NCBI GenBank assembly: GCA_034401795.1
Contig: CM067366.1
Coordinates: 83,686,147 to 83,750,146 of the forward strand
Source of the DNA: Chaetoderma sp. LZ-2023a
Taxonomy: Eukaryota; Mollusca; Caudofoveata; Chaetodermatida; Chaetodermatidae
Direction: 5' to 3'
DNA: 64,000 bases
Shown: in pieces, positions 43,001 to 46,000 of the stretch
How positions within the stretch are numbered: the first letter of the stretch is position 1
Layout of the letters: every line of letters begins with the position of its first letter
Program-made: the position numbers and the translations under genes
Notes under the pieces: model-generated
Seen by the model: the letters and a program-made list of their open reading frames with translations, nothing else
Database searches by the model: none
What the model was told of the DNA's origin: nothing

Positions 43001-44746
43001 CCTCCTTACCCGACCACCTATAGAGAACGTCATTGTGGTCAATACATGTATTTGTCTTTGAGTGATTATTCCCCCACTCGTATCAGGCGAAATTCCTTCG
43101 TGTGGTTGCCTCTGCTTATTGGTGAAATCTGATTGTAGGTGAAATATTTAGCCCCCCCCCCTCCCCCGGATGCAGCGAAGTGTTTGTCTCTAGATAGCTA
43201 CCTTGTCGGTGTTTGTGTCATTTTATACTAAGTCAAACAACTATTAGATTTACGAACCATAGCTGGATGAGTGCTCAAGAAACATATTCTTGATGGAATG
43301 AGCAAGTAAAATGTCAAGGCTTAAAGAGTGATTAGATTCGCTTTTTTAGTTCTTGTAAAATTCGGCGTTTCGCTACAACACCGCCGTTTCCCATTCATAT
43401 ATGAGTGATGCTACCATGTCTCAATAGAAAATCTGCTGATAATAATCTGGATATGAGTGATATTAATACCAAATTCCAGTTTAGTTGCTTTCACCATATG
43501 AAAATGCTGTATTCCATGCACCATGCATAGTGTTTATTTCTATATCTGTTGTATAGCAATAATTGTTAACGTGTTGACGATATTACCGTTAACAGGAATT
43601 GGAGATTAGTCTGGTGGAAGAATCGAGACAAGCTGAGGAGGCCAGACAGGCATATTCAGTTTCTGAGAGGAAGCGTATACAGATACAGGTCGAATTGGAT
43701 GATGTTAGGTCTCTTCTTGAAAACGTAAGTATGGATGTAGAAGCCAGGTGCTTGATTCTAGGGCAACTGCAGTGTATGCACACCGTTCAGGAATGGTGCA
43801 CTGTAACGTCATCTTAACCCACTGAAAATTAATTTCCAATTTAATAAATAGTCTGTTGAATACTTTGAAACCAATTTGACTTGGAGCTGTTGCGTGCCAT
43901 CAGGTACCTCTCGAATTAATTTCAAACTTTTCACCAGCTTATCTGGACAGTTGTCTTGAATTCTTTATTCAGGGAATTCAAAGTTCGAAGGGTTAAGATA
44001 AGCACGGCCCACGCGCTTATAATTGTAGCTTATCAATAGATTACCCAGATATTATATAGAATTCGTTAAACAAAACATGACAATCCAATGACGAAATCAG
44101 AAATCACCATTGAAATCATCCCTGAAATCTTTCTATTTATTTTGATGGATTCATTTCGTGCAATCTGTTTCACTATTTTGCAACTAATTTGACCGGACTC
44201 TGCTGTCTCGTGAAACAACTGATTCATATCAAATTAACTTCAAAATACTTACCAAACTATTTCTAAAATCATAATGAATTCCCTATATCTCTGTGATATG
44301 ATTGGGGGAGCCCATATAGTTTAAACAGAGGTTTGATTCTAGCTGTTTAATATCTTTCTTGAAAACACAAGTAGTCACTGCGAAAGGCGTGTTCACTATG
44401 ATTCACTACCTGTCTTGATTGTATTTTTATCAATCAGTTATCTTAATATATACAAGCAGATTTCAATATATAACAATTTACCAATATGTCATAATGAAGT
44501 TTGGTTTACAAACATCTCTTTACCCATCATTTCTCCACATTCACACTGCTTTGTTATTTACATCTGTTATGGTGCCAATAGGCCGAACGTGCCCGCAAGG
44601 CTGCTGAGAATGAAGCCGCCGAGGCGTCTGGCCGCGTGAGCGAACTTCAGCTGATGGTCACCAGCCTGACCAACGACAAACGTCGCATGGAGTCTGACAT
44701 TGCCGCTATGCAATCTGATCTGGACGAGGCCATCAATCTGCAGAAG
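903..44746 (+). CDS. Paramyosin gene, 13 coding exons, 3' end missing
   Basis: Paramyosin is the rod protein that forms the core of invertebrate thick filaments, with myosin packed on its surface. The 13 exons join without a phase error into about 673 codons: a short non-helical head (residues 1-33 or so), then unbroken heptad coiled coil rich in E, K, R, L, Q and A, with no proline in the rod. Family signatures are [16 protein letters not shown] near the head, [35 protein letters not shown]-like [14 protein letters not shown] and [19 protein letters not shown] motor domain is absent and the head is short, so this is not myosin heavy chain. Family members are usually about 860-880 residues, so about 200 C-terminal residues are missing, either in the N gap or beyond the window. 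Introns range from 0.47 to 26.6 kb and are loaded with MITEs. The coordinates given span first to last coding base seen. Confidence 0.95.
1509..1796 (+). mobile_element. Family A MITE, right half deleted internally
   Basis: Begins AATTCACCTTTCCCGAG and carries TGACGTCA near 1541 and 1573 and the CTGTTGAATA inner arm. It then jumps to the end module GGTGGAGCTAAGATTGAGA. It ends in a GGATTCATCC variant. Confidence 0.7.
1885..2262 (-). mobile_element. Family A MITE, inverted, with repeated end module
   Basis: Reversed relative to the reference copy. The end module CCCGCCCATTTCTAG occurs twice in tandem at about 1903-1940, an incipient minisatellite. It ends in a TGACGTCA-bearing segment and a CGACAGATCGGATTC variant terminus. 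Confidence 0.7.
2748..3119 (-). mobile_element. Family A MITE, inverted, full length
   Basis: From the GGGAATCCTATTTTAGC end to the GATAAACTGGAAAGGTCC end, with a TGACGTCA at about 3079. Confidence 0.75.
4530..4735 (+). repeat. Diverged tandem minisatellite
   Basis: About eight degenerate units of roughly 22-24 bases built on ATAGATTCTAGGTCACC-like text (for example at 4598-4620, 4640-4665 and 4686-4715). Units differ by many substitutions. Confidence 0.5.
5645..5910 (+). mobile_element. Family A MITE, left two thirds
   Basis: Has two TGACGTCA sites near 5690 and 5719 and the CTGTTGAATATTTTGAAAC arm. The right part is replaced by a short reversed end segment. Confidence 0.65.
6157..6374 (+). 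mobile_element. Family B foldback element
   Basis: An early copy of the hairpin family described at 32592-32829. The central arms CACTGGAATGGCTGGC and its near complement flank GTTATCGAG. Confidence 0.65.
6840..7855 (+). pseudogene. Decayed non-LTR reverse transcriptase fragment
   Basis: Broken reading frames give pieces typical of LINE reverse transcriptase: [18 protein letters not shown] followed by a region like the LIALPK strand (7483-7510), then [19 protein letters not shown], and at 7801-7850 [17 protein letters not shown], the block B signature of the RT palm. Stops and frameshifts separate them, so the element is dead. It ends abruptly at family A repeat text near 7855, before the catalytic YADD block, and looks truncated by that insertion. 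The clade (RTE- or CR1-like) cannot be fixed by eye. Confidence 0.65.
7858..8012 (-). repeat. Minisatellite made from a family A MITE end
   Basis: About seven imperfect units of roughly 20-22 bases on the pattern CCCATTTCCAGCGAAAATCC, the same text as the end module of family A elements. It is followed by remains of the element to about 8160. Confidence 0.65.
8250..8338 (+). repeat. GTC/TCGTC-rich simple repeat
   Basis: An imperfect pyrimidine-rich run of GTCCGTCGTC and CTGTCGTC units. Confidence 0.6.
8575..8985 (+). repeat. Diverged tandem repeat of about 160 bp
   Basis: Three degraded units share GGATCGCTTTGAAACTTCAT and a GGATGACTGG tail (seen at 8763-8800 and 8924-8957, with a weaker version near 8600). 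Small open frames here are by-products. Confidence 0.4.
9463..9577 (+). mobile_element. Family B fragment
   Basis: One arm, AGCCAGTCATTCCAGTG, and its outer stem. The other arm is mostly lost. Confidence 0.5.
10030..10214 (+). repeat. Exact 60-bp tandem triplication
   Basis: Three identical 60-base units starting GATGGCTTAGACGCTGTGG, at 10030, 10090 and 10150, with a 5-base partial fourth. No differences between units are visible, so it is a very recent expansion or an assembly error. Confidence 0.9.
10290..10495 (+). mobile_element. Family A MITE, left half
   Basis: Starts ATGGACCGTTCCAG. Carries two TGACGTCA sites (about 10328 and 10378) and one TGACGTAA, and stops in the first inner arm. 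Confidence 0.65.
10565..10780 (+). mobile_element. Family B element, diverged
   Basis: Both outer stems are recognisable (GCAGGCCAAGAGAAGAC and a decayed partner). The loop region is strongly mutated. Confidence 0.5.
10905..11022 (+). mobile_element. Family B fragment
   Basis: Right-hand part with GAGCAAGTCATTCCTGTGG and the TATTCTCTTGGCC stem. Confidence 0.5.
11230..11406 (+). mobile_element. Family A MITE, right half
   Basis: Starts at the second inner arm (CAACAGCACCCAGTCAAATT), passes the GATAGTCAGGGAGTTCACGG module and ends AGAAAGGTCCATT. Confidence 0.7.
12905..13260 (+). repeat. CAC/ACC trinucleotide tract
   Basis: About 350 bases of CAC, CAA and CAG triplets, nearly pure CAC at 12945-13000. 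It is open in several frames on both strands (His-, Thr-, Pro- or Val-rich). That follows from the repeat and is not evidence of a protein. Confidence 0.9.
13895..14045 (+). mobile_element. Family A fragment
   Basis: Both inner arms are present, degenerate (CTGTTGAGTATTTTGAAAG and GTCAAATTAGTTTC). The ends are lost. Confidence 0.45.
14966..15337 (+). mobile_element. Family A MITE, full length
   Basis: From TGAACCTTTCCAG to GGAAAGGTCCC, with TGACGTCA at about 14989 and complete inner arms that abut at about 15172. Confidence 0.8.
15955..16243 (+). mobile_element. Family B, long decayed variant
   Basis: Two stretches of B outer stem (CCGCAAATGGGCTTTGCTC and TTCATTTGCAGGCCAAGAA) in a longer frame. 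The palindromic core is mostly gone. Confidence 0.45.
16253..16337 (+). repeat. G-rich tract
   Basis: About 85 bases of GGGTGG and GGAGAGGGG on the plus strand, with several runs of three or more G that could form a quadruplex. Nothing else is recognised. Confidence 0.5.
17499..17752 (-). pseudogene. Antisense exon pair of unknown gene or relic
   Basis: On the minus strand, 17650-17499 reads [20 protein letters not shown], then a basic tail ending in a natural TAA. The first part looks like the end of a membrane helix. A candidate preceding exon, 17752-17713, sits between CTTCCAG and a GTAAGA donor. The 62-base interval between them has GT and AG ends, and the two parts are in matching phase 1. 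I do not recognise the protein. It lies within intron 1 of paramyosin, in antisense, among decayed sequence (17800-18130 is open but broken), so it may be a dead gene end or chance. Confidence 0.25.
18650..19535 (-). pseudogene. Decayed LINE reverse transcriptase (antisense)
   Basis: The minus strand at 19415-19370 reads a stop followed by [15 protein letters not shown]: the YADD catalytic box of reverse transcriptase with its Tyr codon turned to TAA, and the usual acidic segment after it. Flanking text has stops in every frame. It resembles the relic at 57550-58215, so the two are probably copies of one family. Confidence 0.55.
19870..20005 (+). mobile_element. Family A fragment
   Basis: Decayed second inner arm (CCAAATTCGTTTTAAAATAT) and GGGCCGGGCTTAG end module. 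Confidence 0.35.
20630..21014 (+). mobile_element. Family A MITE, reference copy
   Basis: Starts TGGACCTTTCCA and ends TGGAAAGATCCA, a near-perfect 12-base terminal inverted repeat. Order inside: a left module with TGACGTCA at about 20660 and 20699; the AAATAGTCCGACACG and AATTGTATGTCTTTG segments; inner arm CTGTTGAATATTTTGAAAC; its inverse TTTCAAAATATTCAACAG; the GAGATCGATCGATC module; and end module GGTGGAGCTTAGCTAGA. No coding capacity is seen. Short length, terminal and internal inverted repeats and high copy number fit a non-autonomous DNA transposon. The superfamily is not identified. Confidence 0.85.
21015..21445 (+). mobile_element. Family A MITE, symmetric variant
   Basis: Abuts the previous copy. 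Both ends are left-type (CACCTTTCCAGAGTA and TACTCTGGAAAGCTG), so the whole 430 bases form one imperfect palindrome around the inner arms. TGACGTCA occurs near 21046, 21096 and 21393. Confidence 0.8.
22266..22627 (-). mobile_element. Family A MITE, inverted, full length
   Basis: From ATGGATCTTTCCGG to ACTCTGGAAAGGTGAATT, with TGACGTCA near 22544 and 22588. Confidence 0.8.
22975..23062 (+). mobile_element. Family B fragment
   Basis: Right arm only: GAGCCAGTCATTTCAGTGG and the outer stem to the CACTGCAGAAACG text. Confidence 0.5.
23099..23471 (+). mobile_element. Family A MITE, full length
   Basis: From AATTCACCTTTCCAGCG to CCGGAAAGCTCCA. One TGACGTCA near 23176. The second inner arm is largely deleted. 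Confidence 0.75.
23501..23738 (+). mobile_element. Family B foldback element, near-perfect hairpin
   Basis: Arms at about 23548-23628 and 23637-23715 are almost perfect complements around a short TGACTGGCTCAG loop region. This would fold as one stem of about 80 bp. Confidence 0.75.
24343..24579 (+). mobile_element. Family B foldback element
   Basis: Full copy from TTAACCATCTAACACCC to GTGGGTTAAAGGGTTAA. The core palindrome GACTGGCTCGATAACCGAG is intact. Confidence 0.75.
25540..25915 (+). mobile_element. Family A2 MITE (GGATCCGGTCTGTCAC subtype)
   Basis: Shares the core of family A but starts GGATCCGGTCTGTCACTCA and has few CpGs left. TGACGTCA at about 25568. Confidence 0.7.
26878..27140 (-). 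mobile_element. Family A MITE, rearranged
   Basis: One inner arm, the ATACAATTCGTA segment and the GGGCGGAGTCTAGCTGG end module, in shuffled order. Confidence 0.55.
27200..27406 (+). mobile_element. Family B foldback element beside exon 2
   Basis: Well kept core (GACTGACTCGGTTATCGAG). It ends 168 bases before the exon 2 acceptor. Confidence 0.75.
27574..27630 (+). CDS. Paramyosin coding exon 2
   Basis: 19 codons, phase 0 at both ends, acceptor GTTTTCAG and donor GTAAGT. Encodes the first heptads, [16 protein letters not shown], the conserved start of the paramyosin rod. It is separated from exon 1 by 26.6 kb. Confidence 0.9.
28840..28945 (+). repeat. GACC/GACT tetranucleotide repeat
   Basis: Imperfect GACTGACC units. 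Elsewhere in intron 2 (27631-29517) I see only unique-looking sequence and a family A scrap at 29118-29190. Confidence 0.7.
29518..29604 (+). CDS. Paramyosin coding exon 3
   Basis: 29 codons, phase 0 at both ends, acceptor CATTTTAG and donor CAG|GTAATT. Continues the rod ([19 protein letters not shown]). Confidence 0.88.
29690..30060 (+). mobile_element. Family B, long variant
   Basis: A long form whose flank has AACAGCGCCTCAAAGCGC. The core hairpin is at about 29905-29960 (ACTGGCTCGGTAACCGAGCC). Confidence 0.65.
30085..30365 (+). mobile_element. Family B, second long variant in tandem
   Basis: The core around CTGGCTCCGTTACCGAGCC at about 30185-30205 is flanked by decayed stems. Confidence 0.6.
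30676..30962 (-). mobile_element. Family A MITE, inverted, shortened
   Basis: End module CCCCGCCCATCTCTAACTA, one inner arm, then TGACGTCA near 30925. The partner arm is absent. Confidence 0.65.
31180..31300 (+). mobile_element. Family A scrap in intron 3
   Basis: Decayed inner arms (AACAAATTGTTTTAAAAAT). The rest of intron 3 and intron 4 (31597-32260) shows nothing recognisable. Confidence 0.3.
31430..31596 (+). CDS. Paramyosin coding exon 4
   Basis: 167 bases from acceptor CTGAAATAG to donor AG|GTGGGT, ending in phase 2. Contains [15 protein letters not shown] and [17 protein letters not shown], both strongly paramyosin/myosin-rod-like. Confidence 0.92.
32261..32339 (+). CDS. Paramyosin coding exon 5
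   Basis: 79 bases, acceptor TTGTTTGCAG, donor AAG|GTCAGT. The first A completes an Arg codon left by exon 4. Encodes [18 protein letters not shown] and ends in phase 0. Confidence 0.9.
32592..32829 (+). mobile_element. Family B foldback element, reference copy
   Basis: Outer ends are CCCTTTAACCCTC and GAGGGTTAAATGG, inverted and close to TTAA. Inside, the left stem TTGCAGACCAAGAGAAGAC, ATTTTTGAA and the CACTGGAATAACTGGCTCG arm are mirrored by the right side, ending with GTCTTCTCTTGGTCTG. The element is about 235 bases of nearly continuous hairpin with no coding capacity, so it is a foldback MITE. Confidence 0.8.
33206..33741 (-). mobile_element. Family A MITE with internal 148-bp tandem duplication
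   Basis: Runs from AATGGACCTTTCCATTTTA to ACTCTGGAAAGGTGAATTG. Bases 33227-33374 and 33375-33522 are two copies of the same 148-base segment (end module through inner arm) with only a handful of differences. TGACGTCA occurs near 33660 and 33701. Confidence 0.85.
33774..34019 (+). CDS. Paramyosin coding exon 6
   Basis: 82 codons, phase 0 at both ends, acceptor TTTATTGTAG, donor AGG|GTAAGA. Rod sequence such as [20 protein letters not shown] family A MITE ends only about 33 bases upstream of the acceptor AG, so the branch point and pyrimidine tract must lie in or next to transposon sequence. Confidence 0.92.
34230..34421 (+). mobile_element. Family B element, core deleted
   Basis: Outer stems are present, the palindromic centre is missing (CTAGAATGACTAGTCTTCT). 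Confidence 0.65.
34847..35043 (+). CDS. Paramyosin coding exon 7
   Basis: 197 bases, acceptor ATTATTTTCAG, donor AG|GTCAGT, ending in phase 2. Encodes [18 protein letters not shown] and onward to KQEELDDLR. Confidence 0.9.
35612..35910 (-). mobile_element. Family A MITE, inverted, truncated
   Basis: Begins AATGGACCTTTCTGGTTTT and breaks off after GTGACGTAATA. Both inner arms are visible. Confidence 0.7.
36110..36178 (+). repeat. C-run tracts in intron 7
   Basis: Several homopolymer C runs of 8-13 bases separated by short spacers. A similar C-rich patch lies at 35230-35260. These are prone to base-count errors. Confidence 0.7.
36290..36440 (+). mobile_element. Family B element
   Basis: Intact core (GACTGGCTCTATTACCGAG) with stems. 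The outer ends are trimmed. Confidence 0.65.
36897..37029 (+). CDS. Paramyosin coding exon 8
   Basis: 133 bases, acceptor TTTCTTCCAG, donor AAC|GTACGT. The first base completes an Arg codon. Encodes [20 protein letters not shown] and ends in phase 0. Confidence 0.9.
37505..37721 (+). CDS. Paramyosin coding exon 9
   Basis: 217 bases, acceptor TGTGTTTTCAG, donor GCAG|GTAAGA, ending in phase 1. Rod with many Asn ([18 protein letters not shown]). A family A MITE begins about 20 bases after the donor. Confidence 0.92.
37742..38142 (+). mobile_element. Family A2 MITE next to exon 9 donor
   Basis: Starts ATCAGATCTGTCACTCAAG, like the copy at 25540, and keeps both inner arms. CRE sites have decayed (TGAAGTCA). 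It fills most of the 597-base intron 9. Confidence 0.7.
38319..38559 (+). CDS. Paramyosin coding exon 10
   Basis: 241 bases, acceptor TATGTTTTCAG, donor AG|GTAAAT, phase 1 in and phase 2 out. Encodes [18 protein letters not shown] through [15 protein letters not shown]. This is the last exon before the candidate internal start of the short isoform. Confidence 0.93.
38606..38956 (+). mobile_element. Family A MITE, full length
   Basis: From AAGGCCCATTCCAAG to GGAAAGGCCCATTG. It carries TGACGTTA and GCGTCATAATCATTACGTCA rather than an intact palindrome. Confidence 0.75.
39222..39383 (+). mobile_element. Family B element
   Basis: Core ACTGGCTCAGTAACAGAGCC with a well matched stem of about 55 bp. 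Confidence 0.65.
39858..40073 (+). mobile_element. Family B element, loop shortened
   Basis: Full outer ends. The left arm is cut short so that AATTTACCAATGGAGTCATT joins directly to the right arm. Confidence 0.65.
40266..40645 (-). mobile_element. Family A MITE, inverted
   Basis: End module CCCGCCCATCTCTAGCT, repeated GTTGCTACCTATGGCAG text in the centre, TGACGTCA near 40575 and 40599, and end GATAAACCGGAATCTTCC. Intron 10 between here and 41340 shows nothing recognisable. Confidence 0.7.
41340..41614 (+). promoter_or_regulatory. Candidate internal promoter for a short paramyosin isoform
   Basis: This unique-looking stretch of intron 10 lies directly upstream of the candidate isoform ATG. 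It carries a MEF2-like AAATAAATAG at 41347-41356, which matches the consensus imperfectly, and AT-rich patches but no clear TATA box. It is proposed only because the downstream exon has no obvious upstream acceptor and Drosophila uses an internal promoter at the equivalent place. Confidence 0.2.
41615..41775 (+). CDS. Candidate miniparamyosin-specific first exon
   Basis: Starts at ATG 41615, with an in-frame TGA at 41606-41608, and runs 53 codons plus two bases to donor AAG|GTAAAT. The next intronic codon in frame is TAA, as expected if the exon truly ends there. The predicted peptide begins [19 protein letters not shown], is low in hydrophobics and ends in a heptad-like [11 protein letters not shown]. 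The phase 2 end equals that of exon 10, so it can splice in frame to exon 11 (at about paramyosin residue 510) or via 41942-42055. Drosophila miniparamyosin has a unique N-terminal head joined to the C-terminal 360 or so residues of paramyosin, which is the same junction region. I see no sequence match to the fly head, so the call rests on position, phase and open frame. The ATG context is weak (T at -3, G at +4). Confidence 0.5.
41942..42055 (+). CDS. Candidate second miniparamyosin-specific exon
   Basis: 114 bases between an acceptor (T-rich tract, ATTAAAG) and a donor AC|GTAATA, open in the one frame that joins 41775 (phase 2) to exon 11 (phase 2). The length is a multiple of three, so it can be included or skipped. 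Encodes [19 protein letters not shown] and then a Lys-rich stretch. Without the splice the frame stops at once (TAA TAA). The donor is weak. It could be chance, but an unbroken 38 codons with matching phases on both sides is suggestive. Confidence 0.35.
42127..42364 (+). mobile_element. Family B element just upstream of exon 11
   Basis: Full copy with core GACTGGCTCGATTATCGAG. It ends 61 bases before the exon 11 acceptor AG, so the acceptor is close to a strong hairpin. Confidence 0.75.
42426..42621 (+). CDS. Paramyosin coding exon 11 (first shared exon of short isoform)
   Basis: 196 bases, acceptor TTCGTTTTCAG, donor AAG|GTACGT, phase 2 in and phase 0 out. Encodes [18 protein letters not shown] and the very conserved [19 protein letters not shown]. 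Its start is at about residue 510 of the predicted protein. Confidence 0.94.
42637..42970 (-). mobile_element. Family A2 MITE just after exon 11
   Basis: Begins 15 bases past the exon 11 donor with GGAATCCATTTCTAGC and ends in a GTGTGACAGATC terminus. TGACGTCA near 42892. Confidence 0.65.
43596..43724 (+). CDS. Paramyosin coding exon 12
   Basis: 43 codons, phase 0 at both ends, acceptor CCGTTAACAG (poor pyrimidine tract), donor AAC|GTAAGT. Encodes [20 protein letters not shown] and more rod. Confidence 0.9.
43830..44010 (+). mobile_element. Family A fragment
   Basis: Inner arm CTGTTGAATACTTTGAAAC and decayed partner. A further scrap lies at 44150-44260. Nothing else is recognised in intron 12. 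Confidence 0.45.
44582..44746 (+). CDS. Paramyosin coding exon 13 (last one visible)
   Basis: 55 codons, phase 0 at both ends, acceptor GTGCCAATAG, donor AAG|GTAAAT. Encodes [18 protein letters not shown] and ends [10 protein letters not shown], at about residue 673. The open donor shows that further exons exist. None was found in 44747-45500 or after the gap. Confidence 0.92.
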
Positions 44747-44759
44747 GTAAATATGCACC

Positions 44760-45190
44760 TCTTTTCTGACCAATTTTAATCCCTCATGTGTCAATAGCGC
44801 CTCAAAGTCGTCAAATGGAACCATAAATCGATTAACAGATTTGATGGACAAGATTTCTCATGAAAATTAAAATTTTTACAGGCTAAGGAGAATGGGTTTT
44901 TTGTAAATTTACAAAAATAGCTTTCTGTTGGCCTGCGACTGGACATTGTTATAGACCACTGCAGATACCGTCCATTAAATCTGTAACGATAAAGAAAACT
45001 CCAGTTTTCTCTTAGCCAGTGTCCATTTGCATGCCGAGAGAAGAGTATTTTTGAAAATGTATCACTGAAATGACTAGCTCGGTTACTGAGCCAGTCATTC
45101 CAGAGGTAAATTGTAAAAAAAATACTGTTCTCGCGGCATGCAAATGGACAAGCATGGCCTAGCGATTAAAGGGTTACGTTTAGACAAGAG
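44760..45190 (+). mobile_element. Family B, long variant in intron 13
   Basis: Flank TCAATAGCGCCTCAAAG, then two stem segments. The core TAGCTCGGTTACTGAGCC is at about 45074-45092. Confidence 0.6.
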
Positions 45191-45500
45191 GGGTTACAGT
45201 TACCAGATACTGACATCTCTACTAATCTCTTTATTACCGACAAGGTACCATAGTCTCACTCTTCGTCAAATTGTGTCAAAGACACATAACACTTAGGAAA
45301 TTTTTTCACCGCTTTGAACTTTGAACAAATATAGAATGATATGACTTTTATTATATCAGTCGGTGTGCGGTACCGATTTGTGTACCACTGAGATTAATCT
45401 AGTCTAGAAACATTTATTATGACATCATGAATAGGACATGGTGTAATGTGAAGCCAACTGAAATTCAGGTGAGCTTTTTACAAAGACATTTTCATTAACA

Positions 45501-46000
45501 NNNNNNNNNNNNNNNNNNNNNNNNNNNNNNNNNNNNNNNNNNNNNNNNNNNNNNNNNNNNNNNNNNNNNNNNNNNNNNNNNNNNNNNNNNNNNNNNNNNN
45601 NNNNNNNNNNNNNNNNNNNNNNNNNNNNNNNNNNNNNNNNNNNNNNNNNNNNNNNNNNNNNNNNNNNNNNNNNNNNNNNNNNNNNNNNNNNNNNNNNNNN
45701 NNNNNNNNNNNNNNNNNNNNNNNNNNNNNNNNNNNNNNNNNNNNNNNNNNNNNNNNNNNNNNNNNNNNNNNNNNNNNNNNNNNNNNNNNNNNNNNNNNNN
45801 NNNNNNNNNNNNNNNNNNNNNNNNNNNNNNNNNNNNNNNNNNNNNNNNNNNNNNNNNNNNNNNNNNNNNNNNNNNNNNNNNNNNNNNNNNNNNNNNNNNN
45901 NNNNNNNNNNNNNNNNNNNNNNNNNNNNNNNNNNNNNNNNNNNNNNNNNNNNNNNNNNNNNNNNNNNNNNNNNNNNNNNNNNNNNNNNNNNNNNNNNNNN
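45501..46000. other. Assembly gap, 500 N
   Basis: Exactly 500 N, a conventional placeholder, so the true size is unknown. It removes the 3' part of the polymerase pseudogene and may hide paramyosin exons. Bases 45191-45500 before it contain nothing recognised. Confidence 0.99.

Noticed and set aside
903-44746. Myosin heavy chain tail or catchin/myorod instead of paramyosin
   Set aside because: The gene starts with its own short Ser-rich head, has no motor exons upstream in the same frame, and the rod matches paramyosin signatures in order from the first heptads.
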